A stretch of 64,000 nucleotides of DNA from an uncultured Acetatifactor sp. (GTDB taxonomy: Bacteria; Bacillota; Clostridia; Lachnospirales; Lachnospiraceae), in assembly GCF_910585425.1 (NCBI RefSeq), contig NZ_CAJUCP010000003.1, positions 62,001 to 126,000 on the forward strand. The letters run 5' to 3'. The position numbers and the translations under genes were made by a program. How positions within the stretch are numbered: the first letter of the stretch is position 1; the number at the start of each line of letters is the position of its first letter. The notes beneath the pieces were generated by a model. The model was not told the origin of the DNA, ran no database searches, and saw only the letters and a program-made list of their open reading frames with translations. This document shows positions 52,779 to 61,952 of the stretch, piece after piece.

Positions 52779-54146
52779 ATGGGAAAAGTGATAATCGGAG
52801 GCGGACAGGGCTTCTGGGGCGACAGCAATGATGCCGCCGTCCACATGGTGCGGCACAGTGATATCAATTACATGGCCTGCGACTATCTGGCGGAGCTGAC
52901 AATGTCCATCCTGGCCAGGCAGAAGCTGAAGAATCCCAAGGCCGGATATGCCAGGGATTTCCTTGGCATGATGAAGGAATGCGGGAAGGAGGCATACGAG
53001 AAGGGCATCCGGGTGCTGACCAATGCGGGAGGCATGAACATTGAGGGCCTGGTGGAAGCCCTGGCGGCACAGGCATCGGAGCAGGGGCTTTCGGGCATGA
53101 AGATCGGCTATGTCACCGGGGACGAGATTTCGGACCGGATTCCCCGGCTCCTGGAAGAGGGCGTCACCTTTGAAAATATGGACGATGGGGGAGATTTCAG
53201 GGACATTCAGGATAAGGTCTTCAACGCCAATGTCTATTTCGGCCATGAGCCCACTCTGGAATGCTTAAGGCAGGGGGCGGACATGGTCGTCACCGGACGC
53301 TCCACGGATTCCGCCCTGTTCCTGGCACCCTGCATGCATGAGCTGGGCTGGGCGGCGGACGACTGGGACAATCTGGCCAGAGGCATCATGGCGGGGCATC
53401 TGCTGGAATGCGGCGGCCAGGGCGCAGGCGGGAACTACGACTATGGCTGGCGGGACGTGCCCCGGATGGACGAACTGGGCTTCCCCATCGCCGAGGTGAG
53501 CGAAGATAACTTTGTCATCACAAAGGCGCCGGACTGCGGCGGCATCATCTGTGAGCAGTCCTGCAAGGAGCAGTTCCTCTATGAAGTCCATGACCCGGCG
53601 AACTACCTGACTCCGGACGTGAACGTGGACATCAGCCAGGCCACTTTGACCCAGGCCGGGGAGAACCGGGTGCGGGTGGGGAACATCCGGGGGAAGCGCA
53701 GGCCAGATATGCTGAAGCTGTCCCTGGGATACCACGCGGGCTACAAGGTGGCGGGGATGCTGAGCTTCGCCTGGCCGGACGCCTACGAGAAGGCCCAGTA
53801 TGCCGCGGAGATCATCCGGAAGAAGATGAAGCGGAAGAACCTGGCGGCGGAGGAGATCCGGATCGACTACATAGGCGTCAATGCACTGCACCTGGGGGTG
53901 GCGGAGACCGACCCGGAGAAGCTGAAGGACCTGAATGAGGTGGTGATGCGCTTTGCCATCCGGACGATGACCAAGGAGGAGGCCTACAAGCTGGTGCCGG
54001 AGATAGCGCCCCTGCAGCTCAACGGACCGCCCGGCGCAAGCTTCTTCGGCGGCAGGGCCAAGGTACAGGAAGTGCTGGGGCTGTGGCCCTGTCTGATTCC
54101 CAGGGACGCGGTGAAGCTGGAGAGCCATATCCTGAAAGTGGTGTGA
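52779..54146 (+). CDS. AtuA-family (DUF1446) protein
   Basis: A 455-residue protein of the acyclic terpene utilisation AtuA family (PF07287). It starts KVIIGGGQGFWGDSNDAA, has VLTNAGGMNIEGLVEAL, VVTGRSTDSALFLAPCMHEL and GGNYDYGWRDVPRMD. Pseudomonas AtuA works in citronellol/geraniol breakdown, but many homologues in gut Clostridia have other, unknown substrates. GGAGGGAG precedes the ATG. A small AtuA-type partner gene and a CaiB-type CoA transferase lie downstream, so it probably handles a CoA-linked or acid substrate. Confidence 0.9.
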   Translation: MGKVIIGGGQGFWGDSNDAAVHMVRHSDINYMACDYLAELTMSILARQKLKNPKAGYARDFLGMMKECGKEAYEKGIRVLTNAGGMNIEGLVEALAAQASEQGLSGMKIGYVTGDEISDRIPRLLEEGVTFENMDDGGDFRDIQDKVFNANVYFGHEPTLECLRQGADMVVTGRSTDSALFLAPCMHELGWAADDWDNLARGIMAGHLLECGGQGAGGNYDYGWRDVPRMDELGFPIAEVSEDNFVITKAPDCGGIICEQSCKEQFLYEVHDPANYLTPDVNVDISQATLTQAGENRVRVGNIRGKRRPDMLKLSLGYHAGYKVAGMLSFAWPDAYEKAQYAAEIIRKKMKRKNLAAEEIRIDYIGVNALHLGVAETDPEKLKDLNEVVMRFAIRTMTKEEAYKLVPEIAPLQLNGPPGASFFGGRAKVQEVLGLWPCLIPRDAVKLESHILKVV

Positions 54147-54296
54147 AATCCTAGGGACAAATATACGAAATTCCGGATGCGCACATAGGTTTATGACAGA
54201 GATGTCAGATAAAAGGGGCTGGGAAGCCTTCCGCCGTATTGCCGCCGGCATTAGCAGGACGGGAAGAGGGAATCCGGCTTGCGGCCGGGAGGTTTC

Positions 54297-54590
54297 GGGA
54301 GGATAACGGTATAGGCTCTCTGGATTTCGGAAAGCGGAATCAGACATTGGGGCAGGACGGCATCTGGAACAGTGGGGAACCGCTCCAAAGGAGTTCCTGA
54401 AAGCCGCATGATACATGGTCAGGAGATTGCGGGAGGATATCCGGTATAAGCTCTCAGAATTTCAGAAGACAAAGTCAGGCATTGTGAGAGGACAGCACCT
54501 GGAAAAGTGGGGGAACCGCTCCAAAGGAGTTCCTGAAAGCCGCGTGATATGCGGTCAGGAGATTGCGGGAGGATATCCGGTGAAAAGAGG
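54297..54590 (+). repeat. 134-136 bp tandem repeat upstream of the small AtuA-like gene
   Basis: Units start GGGAGGATA at 54297, 54431 and 54567. The 3' half (from GGAACCGCTCCAAAGGAG to TCAGGAGATTGC) is almost identical in the first two units, the 5' half is diverged, and the third unit is cut short after 20 bases. No plausible gene lies in the array. Confidence 0.8.
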
Positions 54591-54604
54591 AGGTATGGAC
54601 GAAA

Positions 54605-54934
54605 ATGCAGATATATTTGAACCAGATAGCCCACGGCAGGTCCGGGGACAAGGGCGACACCAGCAATGTGTGCGTCTTTGCCAGGAAGCCCGAATACTAT
54701 GCCGTCATTGCCCGGGAAGTGACTCCCCAGCGGGTGAAGGCCCATTTCGGGGACATGGTGAAGGGTGAGATCGTCCGCTACGACGTGCCCTCCCTCCAGG
54801 GATTCAATTTCGTCATGAAGCATGCCCTGGGCGGCGGGGCCACACACTCCCTGCGCCTTGACAGCCTGGGGAAATCCATGGGCAGCGCCTTGCTTCGCAT
54901 GAAGATAGAGGTGGGAGAGGGCGAAATCGGCTGA
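54605..54934 (+). CDS. AtuA-like small partner protein
   Basis: A 109-residue protein equal to the small domain that is fused to the C-terminus of some AtuA proteins (AtuA-like ferredoxin-fold family): LNQIAHGRSGDKGDTSNVCV, then VTPQRVKAHFGDMVKG and LQGFNFVMKHALGGGATHSL. It probably forms a complex with the AtuA protein encoded upstream. AGAGGAGG lies before the ATG. Repeats separate it from its partner by 458 bases, unusual for an operon pair. Confidence 0.85.
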   Translation: MQIYLNQIAHGRSGDKGDTSNVCVFARKPEYYAVIAREVTPQRVKAHFGDMVKGEIVRYDVPSLQGFNFVMKHALGGGATHSLRLDSLGKSMGSALLRMKIEVGEGEIG

Positions 54935-54973
54935 TTCCCCCCGGATGGGGGACGGATAGCTCCACGGCAGGGT

Positions 54974-55150
54974 GCAGCGATGGGTGCCCAGCAGCTGAGT
55001 GGCCAGCCATGATAGAGGCAGCGCTGGGTGCCCAGCAGCTGAGTGGCCAGCCATGACAGCAGGTGCAGCGATGGGTGTCCAGCAGCTGAGCGGCCAGCCG
55101 TGACAGAGGCAGCGCTGGATGCCCAGCAGCTGAGTGGATAAGCCCTGATA
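54974..55150 (+). repeat. Short tandem repeat with 44/47-bp alternation
   Basis: Four units start GCAGCG at 54974, 55018, 55065 and 55109, spacing 44, 47, 44. Each contains a TGCCCAGCAGCTGAG core followed by GCCAGCC and TGA. Units one and three, and two and four, are most alike, giving a 91-bp higher-order period. The remainder to 55354 shows nothing firm. Confidence 0.8.
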
Positions 55151-55354
55151 TGGGGGATAAAAGTATCCTGCAGCTGAGGCGATAGCCCCTCCACGACAGG
55201 GAAGAGGTTTTCTCTGTGGATGCGCGGCATTGACCTGACGGCAGGGGAACCAGCCGGAAATGCTGCGATTACCGGTAGCGCTGACGGGGCACGCCGGGAG
55301 GCAGGGCCGCTGACGACGAATAGAATGAAGACTTGTGCAAGGAGCGGACAGAAA

Positions 55355-56557
55355 ATGGCAGAGCATGCAGCATTGGAGAACCTGGTGGTGCTCGACCTGT
55401 GCCGGGTGATTGCAGGCCCTTTCTGCGGGGCCATGCTGGCGGACCTGGGCGCCACCGTCATCAAGATAGAGAGGCCGGGAAAGGGGGACGACGCCAGGGC
55501 CTATGCCCCCTACATAAACGGCGAGAGCCTGTATTATTCCAACCTGAACCGGAATAAATACGGCATGACCCTGGACATGAAGCAGGAGGCGGGGAAGGAG
55601 ATCCTGAAGGAGCTGGTGAAGAAAGCCGACATCCTCATAGAGAACTTCCGCCCCGGGGTCATGGACAGGATGGGCCTTGGCTATGAGGAGCTGAAAAAGA
55701 TAAATCCCCGGCTGATCTACGGGGCCGTCAGCGGCTTCGGCAGCTATGGCCGCTACCATGACAGGCCCGGCTACGATATCATCGCCCAGGCCATGGGCGG
55801 ACTCATGAGCATCACGGGCCAGAAGGACAATCCCCCCACCCGCTCCGGCAATGCCATGGGGGACATTTTGGGGGGACTGAACCTCACTATAGGCGTCCTG
55901 GCGGCAGTGAACGCAAGGGGCATCACCGGGGAGGGCCAGCGGGTGGACGTCTCCCTCACCGACTGCGTGGTGGCCAGCTTAGAGCAGGCCGTGCAGCGCT
56001 ACTCCGTATCCGGGAAAGTGCCGGAGCGCCGGGGGAATTCCTACGAGGCCATCGCCCCCTATGACACCTACCAGGCAAAAGACGGATATGTGGTCATCGG
56101 CTGCGGGAACCAGAAGCTGTACGAGCACTTTTGCGAGAACATCCTCCACAGGCCCGAGCTGGTGAAGGACGAAAGGTTCCTCACAGTGCCCCTGCGGGTG
56201 GAGAACAATCTGATTTTAAAGGAATATTTTGAGGAATGGACAAAGGAAAAATCCGTGGCGGATGTGACTCGCATCCTGTTAAAGGAGGGCATCCCCGCAG
56301 GCCCCATCTACGACCTGGAGGACATCTTCCGGGACGGACATATCGCTGAGGACAGGGAGATGATAGTCCATGCTAACCACCCCGTGATGGGGGACATCGT
56401 CCTAAGCGGCAACCCGGTAAAGCTCCTGGGCACCAGGACTGACGTGACCAGGAAGCCATCGCCCACCCTGGGGGAGGACAACCGGAAGATTCTGACGGAA
56501 TTTTTGAAAGAAACGGAGGAGGAATACCGGGCCCTGGAGGAGGCGGGAGTGATCTGA
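55355..56557 (+). CDS. CaiB/BaiF-type CoA transferase
   Basis: A 400-residue class III CoA transferase: GLxVLDLCRVIAGPFCGAMLADLGA at the start, IENFRPGVMDRMGLGYEEL, and the catalytic Asp170 in GNAMGDILGG. It moves CoA between two carboxylic acids, activating a substrate for breakdown. The start at 55355 follows AAGGAG; the open frame back to 55220 is in the repeat-flanked leader and unsupported. With AtuA and its partner upstream it suggests a pathway in which an acid is activated as CoA thioester. Confidence 0.9.
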   Translation: MAEHAALENLVVLDLCRVIAGPFCGAMLADLGATVIKIERPGKGDDARAYAPYINGESLYYSNLNRNKYGMTLDMKQEAGKEILKELVKKADILIENFRPGVMDRMGLGYEELKKINPRLIYGAVSGFGSYGRYHDRPGYDIIAQAMGGLMSITGQKDNPPTRSGNAMGDILGGLNLTIGVLAAVNARGITGEGQRVDVSLTDCVVASLEQAVQRYSVSGKVPERRGNSYEAIAPYDTYQAKDGYVVIGCGNQKLYEHFCENILHRPELVKDERFLTVPLRVENNLILKEYFEEWTKEKSVADVTRILLKEGIPAGPIYDLEDIFRDGHIAEDREMIVHANHPVMGDIVLSGNPVKLLGTRTDVTRKPSPTLGEDNRKILTEFLKETEEEYRALEEAGVI

Positions 56558-56583
56558 TTTCAAGGAAAGAAACGCGATATAAG

Positions 56584-56612
56584 TTGTAGAAACCTGACAA
56601 ATATCTTATAAT
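56584..56612 (+). promoter_or_regulatory. Promoter of the GNAT gene
   Basis: TTGTAG (56584-56589) and TATAAT (56607-56612) with 17 bases between, just after the CoA transferase stop. Confidence 0.6.
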
Positions 56613-56649
56613 CAATGATAGAGACCGATGTTTGTGGAGGAGATTCAGA

Positions 56650-57105
56650 GTGAAGATTGTAGCACATACAATGGTATATCAGGGTGGATACATTGAGTCG
56701 CACATATGCCTAAGGAACTATTCCGTTTCCGATTATGACGAGTATAAGAGGATTTACGAGGAATGCTTCCATGATATGAGGGCAGCCTTGCAGCTGGTTC
56801 CGGTAGACTGCTGTGACAGCAAAGAGGAACTGGAACGAAAAAAAGACAAAATCTATGTCCTTGAAATGAATGGAAAATTGATTGGTTCCGTTGCCATATA
56901 CGACAATGAAATTGATGGCTTGGTGGTGGAAAAAAGTTTTCAAAGGACGGGCTATGGAGAAACATTGTTGAGATTTGCTGTTTCCCGTTTGCAAAACAAC
57001 AATATTTCGCCGATTGTCCTGCATGTTGCGGATTGGAATCAGGGAGCCATCAAGATGTATCTGAAAAACGGGTTTTCTATCGTTAGTACAGAAGTGGTTA
57101 AATAA
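56650..57105 (+). CDS. GNAT-family N-acetyltransferase
   Basis: About 151 residues with a GNAT fold: YVLEMNGKLIGSVAIYDNEI as strands 2-4, the acetyl-CoA loop FQRTGYGETLLRFAVSR, and VADWNQGAIKMYLKNGFSIV at the end. It transfers an acetyl group from acetyl-CoA to an amine; substrate unknown. The start is taken as GTG 56650, which follows TGGAGGAG; a TTG at 56632 is in frame. Base composition is more AT-rich than its neighbours, hinting at separate acquisition. Confidence 0.8.
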   Translation: MKIVAHTMVYQGGYIESHICLRNYSVSDYDEYKRIYEECFHDMRAALQLVPVDCCDSKEELERKKDKIYVLEMNGKLIGSVAIYDNEIDGLVVEKSFQRTGYGETLLRFAVSRLQNNNISPIVLHVADWNQGAIKMYLKNGFSIVSTEVVK

Positions 57106-57136
57106 TAAAACTTTAAGAAACGGAGGGCAATTCATT

Positions 57137-58696
57137 ATGGAGAAAAAATTCATCTACGACGAGCAGACAGCCGTGGTGGACACCGACAAGGGAAAGGTAC
57201 GTGGCTATTTCTATGACGACATGTACATCTTCAAGGGGATCCCCTACGCCAAGGCAAAGCGCTTCCACGCGCCGGAGCCGGTAGAGCCCTGGGAGGGCGT
57301 GTTCCAGGCCACGAGCTACGGCTATGTGTGCCCCCTTATGGATCTGGGCAAGCCCGGCGGCGAGCTGATGGTGCCCCACCGGTTCTGGGTCATGAATGAG
57401 GACTGCCAGAACCTGAACGTATGGAGCCCGGGCCTGGACGGGGAGAAGCGCCCCGTCATGGTATGGCTCCACGGGGGCGGATTCTTCGCAGGCTCCTCCA
57501 TCGAGCAGATCGCCTATGAGGGGGAGAACATGTGCAAGCTGGGCCAGGTGGTGGTGGTTTCCGTGAACCACAGGCTCAATGTCCTGGGCTATTGCGACCT
57601 GTCTCCTTTCGGGGAGGAGTACGCAAACTCCGGCAACGCGGGCACGGACGACCTGGTGGCCGCCCTGAAATGGATCCATGACAACATCGAAAGCTTCGGC
57701 GGAGATCCGGAGAACGTGACCATCTTCGGACAGTCCGGCGGCGGCGCCAAAGTCACCACCCTGCTCCAGACTCCGGCGGCGGACGGCCTGTTCGCCAAGG
57801 GCATCAACATGAGCGGCGTCCTGGGCGGCCTGATGGCAGACTGCACCGGAAACGGCGAGAAGCTGGGCAAGGCGCTGATGGAAGAGCTGAAGGTAGAGGA
57901 TGTGAAAGCCCTGGAGACAGTGCCCTACGATGCGCTGGCTGCCGCTTACAATAAAGTCAAGCCCGCCCTGGAGAAGGCCGGTGAGTATGTGGGCGGAGCG
58001 CCCTACAAGAACGGTTTCTATGCAGGGGATCCCGTGGTCAATGGTTTCCGCAGGGAGACGGAGCATGTGCCCATGATGGTGGGCAGCGTGTTCGGAGAGT
58101 TCGGCTCCTTTGCACCCACCCCTTACAAGAAAGCGGAGATGACCCCGGAGGCAGGCGCGGCCTATGTGGAAGCGGAAGTGGGCAAGGAGGAATCCAAAGA
58201 GCTCCTGGACCTCTTCCGGAAAGCCTACCCGGAGCGCAACCCGGTGGACATCATGACCATGGACTTCATGTTCCGTGGGCCGGAGATTGAGTACATCAAA
58301 ACCAGGGCGAACTGCAGCGGCGGCGTATGGCCCTACCTGTTCAACCTGGACATGAACTTTGACGGCGGCAGGACGCCCTGGCACTGTGCGGACATCCCTT
58401 ACTTCTTCCACAACACGGAGCTTGCCCCCTACACCCAGGAGCAGGGCGTCACGGAGCGGGTGGAGAAGCTGATATTCGACTCCGTCATGGCCTTTGCCAG
58501 GACCGGCAATCCCCAGAATCCGGAAGTGCCCAACTGGCCCGTTTCCACACCGGAGACCGAGTACACGCTGGTCATCGGCAAGGAGAGCGAAGTCAAGGAG
58601 AATTTCGACCACGAGCTGATTCCTGTCCTTGGAAAATGCATGGGCCCTGTGCTTGCCAGGATGATGGCGAAACAGAAGCCCCAGATACAGCACTAA
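57137..58696 (+). CDS. Type B carboxylesterase
   Basis: A 519-residue alpha/beta hydrolase of the carboxylesterase/lipase family. The nucleophile is Ser200 in FGQSGGGAK, the oxyanion motif is WLHGGGFF, and NAGTDDLVAALKWIHDNI precedes it. It hydrolyses esters such as acylated plant or aromatic compounds. No signal peptide is visible, so it is cytoplasmic. GGAGGGC precedes the start. Just downstream a glycosidase gene could act on the same plant glycoside. Confidence 0.9.
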   Translation: MEKKFIYDEQTAVVDTDKGKVRGYFYDDMYIFKGIPYAKAKRFHAPEPVEPWEGVFQATSYGYVCPLMDLGKPGGELMVPHRFWVMNEDCQNLNVWSPGLDGEKRPVMVWLHGGGFFAGSSIEQIAYEGENMCKLGQVVVVSVNHRLNVLGYCDLSPFGEEYANSGNAGTDDLVAALKWIHDNIESFGGDPENVTIFGQSGGGAKVTTLLQTPAADGLFAKGINMSGVLGGLMADCTGNGEKLGKALMEELKVEDVKALETVPYDALAAAYNKVKPALEKAGEYVGGAPYKNGFYAGDPVVNGFRRETEHVPMMVGSVFGEFGSFAPTPYKKAEMTPEAGAAYVEAEVGKEESKELLDLFRKAYPERNPVDIMTMDFMFRGPEIEYIKTRANCSGGVWPYLFNLDMNFDGGRTPWHCADIPYFFHNTELAPYTQEQGVTERVEKLIFDSVMAFARTGNPQNPEVPNWPVSTPETEYTLVIGKESEVKENFDHELIPVLGKCMGPVLARMMAKQKPQIQH

Positions 58697-58875
58697 AAGA
58701 CAGTAGACAAGGACTTTTGAAGCGGAACATGCATTGCTGAGGTGCGAGGGTTTTCATATGCGTATCATGCAGCTGGGAATCCTCCCCTAAAAGGGCAGAA
58801 AAGAGAAGACTGTGCCAAGAATGCATGCATGACAAAACATATCGGCACAAATGGCAATGAAATAGGAGAGATCAT

Positions 58876-61497
58876 ATGGCAAAATTTTTTGCATCCAAAA
58901 GCCCGGATATCAGCGACCGGGAGAAAAAGAACATGGAGCGTGCCCGGAAGATTGCCTCCCAGGGCATGGTGCTCCTGTCCAACAATGGCGCTCTGCCCCT
59001 GGGGGAGACCGGGAACATCGCCCTCTTCGGCAATGGCGGCAGGAAGACCGTGAAAGGCGGAACCGGCTCCGGTGACGTGAACAGCAGATTCGTGGTGAAC
59101 GTAGAGCAGGGCCTGGAGGAAGCGGGATTCACAGTGACCACAAAAGGCTGGCTGGACCGCTACGACACCGCGGTGGAGGAGGCCAAGGCCGCCTATGGGG
59201 CCCAGATGAAGGAAGCGGTGGAAAAGACCGGCTCCATGCCCATCCTCTACCTCTTTGACCACCCCTTCAAGGAGCCGCCCATCCCCGCGGTGACAGAGGC
59301 CGACTGCCAGAGCGCCGCCTCTGATACCGCCCTCTTCGTCCTGGCCCGCAACTCCGGCGAGGGCAAGGACAGGCGGCCCGTGGCGGGAGAGTACGCCCTG
59401 TTCCCTGAGGAGGAAGAGGCCATCCGCACCCTGCGGGCCCGGTTCCGCAGGCTCATCATCATCCTCAACGTAGGCAGCGTCATCGACACCGCATTCCTGC
59501 GCAGGGAATCCCATGCCGACGCCATCCTCCTGATGAGCCAGGCAGGCAATATCGGCGGCTATGCCCTGACGGATGTGCTCACGGGAAAAGCGACTCCCAG
59601 CGGCAAGCTCACCACCACCTGGGCGGAGCGCTACGAAGACTACCCCAAAGCCGCCAGCTTCAGCCATATGAACGGCGACGTGGACGACGAATACTATGAG
59701 GAGGGCATCTATGTGGGCTATCGGTATTTCGATACGTTCAACATAGCCCCCGCCTATCCCTTCGGCTTCGGCCTGTCCTACACCTCTTTCCGGACAGAGA
59801 CCGAGAAAGTGGCCGCGGACGCCCGGACCGTGTCCCTCCGTGTGAAAGTGACCAACACCGGGGACAAATACTCCGGCAGGGAAGTGGTGCAGGTCTACTA
59901 TTCCGCGCCCCAGGGCAGACTGGAGAAGCCCTGCCAGGAACTGGCCGCCTATGCCAAGACAAAGGAACTGGCCCCGGGCGAGTCCCAGACCCTGGAGATC
60001 TCTTTCCCCACCGGGCGCATGGCCTCCTACCATGAGGAACAGGCCTCCTGGATCCTGGAAAAGGGAGAGTATTACATTCGCGTAGGCAACAGCTCCCGGA
60101 ACACTGCCATCGCGGCAGCCATTGTCCTGGACGCAGAGGCAGCCACCGAGAAGCTGTCCAACCGTCTCACCCTGGACTGCCGGATGGACAGCCTTTCCGC
60201 AAAAGGCGCAGCGCCCTACACCTATGAGGGGGAGCAGGCCCAGAAGGACGCAGCGCCCCGGATTCCGGTCAGCGCCGCGGACATCCCCTGCAGGCAGGCT
60301 GTATACCGGAAAGAAAATCCCAGGCTGCCTGAGGCTGACGGAGAGAAGATTACCATGGATGACGTGCGCTCCGGGAAAGCAACTTTGGATGCCCTCACCG
60401 CCCAGCTCACCGTGGAAGAGATGGCAGAGCTCTGCGTGGGCACCGCCAGAGGCGGCATGGGCGGCAATTCCGTCATCGGCGCGGCCTCCGCAGCCTGCCC
60501 CGGCGCGGCGGGGGACACCACATCCCGTATGATAGAGGACCGCAACATCCGCAATATGATACTGGCGGACGGCCCCGCAGGCCTGCGGCTCTCCAGACAT
60601 TTCTCCGTGGACAGGGAGGGCAACCTGATTCCGGGCAGCGAGGACTCCTCCCTGGCGGAGCTGGGCATGCTTTTCGCCCAGCGCGAAAAGCCCCAGATTC
60701 CCGCGGATGCCGTGACCTATTATCAATACTGCACCGCCATCCCCATCGCCACCCTGCTGGCCCAGACCTGGGATACGGAGGCAATAGAGGAGGCAGGCGA
60801 CATCGTGGGCGGAGAGATGGAGGAACTGGGCGTCACCCTGTGGCTGGCCCCCGGCATGAACATCCACAGGAACCCCCTGTGCGGGCGGAACTTTGAATAC
60901 TATTCCGAAGACCCCCTGGTGGCCGGATGCTGCGCTGCAGCGGATACCCTGGGCGTCCAGAAGCACAAGGGCGTGGGCACCACCATCAAGCATTTCGCCT
61001 TCAACAACCAGGAGGACAACCGGATGCATGTGAATGCCCACATCGGCGAGCGGGCCATCCGTGAGATTTACCTGAAATGCTTTGAAATCGCCGTGAAGAC
61101 CGCACAGCCCATGTCCATCATGACCTCCTACAACCTGATCAACGGCACCCACACGGCCAACAGCTACGACCTGCTCACGGCCATCGCCAGAGAGGAGTGG
61201 GGCTTCGGGGGAATCGTCATGACCGACTGGGGCACCACCGGCAGCATCGAGATGAATCCCGGCCAGAAGTTCAAGTACGGCTGCTCCAATGCCGCCGGGT
61301 GCATCCGGGCAGGCAACGACCTGACCATGCCTGGCAGCCAGGCCGACGTGGACGAGATCGTGCGCTCCGTGGGCGCCAAAGAGGGCGAAGTGCCATGCCC
61401 CATCACCCTGGGCGACCTCCAGGCCTGCGCCGGGCGTATGCTGAAAGTGATCGCGGGAAGCTCCGTCTATGAGGATGCGGAGCCTTACCGGGGATGA
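58876..61497 (+). CDS. Circularly permuted GH3 glycosidase
   Basis: An 873-residue GH3 enzyme with the domains in reversed order. The alpha/beta sandwich normally found C-terminally comes first (GMVLLSNNGALPLGE, then ILLMSQAGNIGGYALTDVL), an Fn3-like domain follows (VTNTGDKYSGREVVQVYYS), and the TIM barrel comes last (LADGPAGLRL, IKHFAFNNQEDNR, IVMTDWGTTG with nucleophile Asp784). Such inverted GH3 enzymes are known among ruminal and gut bacteria, mostly beta-glucosidases. The actual sugar is not visible. AGGAGAG precedes the start; a strong terminator follows. Confidence 0.9.
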   Translation: MAKFFASKSPDISDREKKNMERARKIASQGMVLLSNNGALPLGETGNIALFGNGGRKTVKGGTGSGDVNSRFVVNVEQGLEEAGFTVTTKGWLDRYDTAVEEAKAAYGAQMKEAVEKTGSMPILYLFDHPFKEPPIPAVTEADCQSAASDTALFVLARNSGEGKDRRPVAGEYALFPEEEEAIRTLRARFRRLIIILNVGSVIDTAFLRRESHADAILLMSQAGNIGGYALTDVLTGKATPSGKLTTTWAERYEDYPKAASFSHMNGDVDDEYYEEGIYVGYRYFDTFNIAPAYPFGFGLSYTSFRTETEKVAADARTVSLRVKVTNTGDKYSGREVVQVYYSAPQGRLEKPCQELAAYAKTKELAPGESQTLEISFPTGRMASYHEEQASWILEKGEYYIRVGNSSRNTAIAAAIVLDAEAATEKLSNRLTLDCRMDSLSAKGAAPYTYEGEQAQKDAAPRIPVSAADIPCRQAVYRKENPRLPEADGEKITMDDVRSGKATLDALTAQLTVEEMAELCVGTARGGMGGNSVIGAASAACPGAAGDTTSRMIEDRNIRNMILADGPAGLRLSRHFSVDREGNLIPGSEDSSLAELGMLFAQREKPQIPADAVTYYQYCTAIPIATLLAQTWDTEAIEEAGDIVGGEMEELGVTLWLAPGMNIHRNPLCGRNFEYYSEDPLVAGCCAAADTLGVQKHKGVGTTIKHFAFNNQEDNRMHVNAHIGERAIREIYLKCFEIAVKTAQPMSIMTSYNLINGTHTANSYDLLTAIAREEWGFGGIVMTDWGTTGSIEMNPGQKFKYGCSNAAGCIRAGNDLTMPGSQADVDEIVRSVGAKEGEVPCPITLGDLQACAGRMLKVIAGSSVYEDAEPYRG

Positions 61498-61560
61498 CGT
61501 GAAGACAGCGTGGAAGAACAGGCATAAGACAATAAGTGACTGCAAGCGATGACAGACAGA

Positions 61561-61605
61561 CGCCAGAAAGCACCTGTAGGATTGGTGCTTTCTGGCGTTT
61601 CGGTT
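61561..61605 (+). terminator. Terminator of the GH3 gene
   Basis: CGCCAGAAAGCACC (61561-61574) pairs perfectly with GGTGCTTTCTGGCG (61584-61597), followed by TTTCGGTT. Confidence 0.85.
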
Positions 61606-61668
61606 AAAACCATCAGGCCTGGAAAACCGGGATAGGTCCTGTGTTTCCAGTCATAAGATTCTAAAATC

Positions 61669-61697
61669 TTGACATAATATATATCGTGATATATACT
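61669..61697 (+). promoter_or_regulatory. vapBC promoter with palindromic operator
   Basis: TTGACA (61669-61674) and TATACT (61692-61697) are 17 bases apart. TATATATC (61678-61685) and GATATATA (61688-61695) form a palindrome over the spacer and -10, the expected place for antitoxin autorepression. Confidence 0.75.
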
Positions 61698-61721
61698 TGA
61701 GGCATAAGGAGGTATCCGGAT

Positions 61722-61952
61722 ATGATGACAGCGAAACTATTTGAAAACGGAAGAAGCCAGGCGGTGAGGCTGCCCAGGGAGTGCCGGTTCAGCGGTGATG
61801 AAGTGGCGGTAAACAAAATTGGGGATATCGTGATTCTGATGCCAAAGGAAAACAAATGGTCAGGTTTTCTGAGCAGCCTGAATCTTTTTTCCGAGGACTT
61901 CATGAGCGGAGGCCGGGAAGAGGACATACCGCAGGAGCGGGATGCGCTATGA
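61722..61952 (+). CDS. vapB: VapB-type antitoxin
   Basis: A 76-residue AbrB/SpoVT-type antitoxin: AKLFENGRSQAVRLPRECRF and EVAVNKIGDIVILMPKE form the swapped-hairpin DNA-binding domain, and the acidic C-terminal tail should block the toxin. AAGGAGG lies before tandem ATG codons at 61722/61725. Its stop overlaps the toxin start (ATGA), which keeps the two products coupled. Confidence 0.92.
   Translation: MMTAKLFENGRSQAVRLPRECRFSGDEVAVNKIGDIVILMPKENKWSGFLSSLNLFSEDFMSGGREEDIPQERDAL

Noticed and set aside
54974..55150. Possible CRISPR array
   Set aside because: Units follow each other without unique spacers and no cas gene is near.
58765..61545. A 926-codon open frame on the minus strand opposite the GH3 gene
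   Set aside because: It is a composition shadow: the plus strand carries intact GH3 motifs, and the minus frame has no ribosome site, domain or normal residue use.
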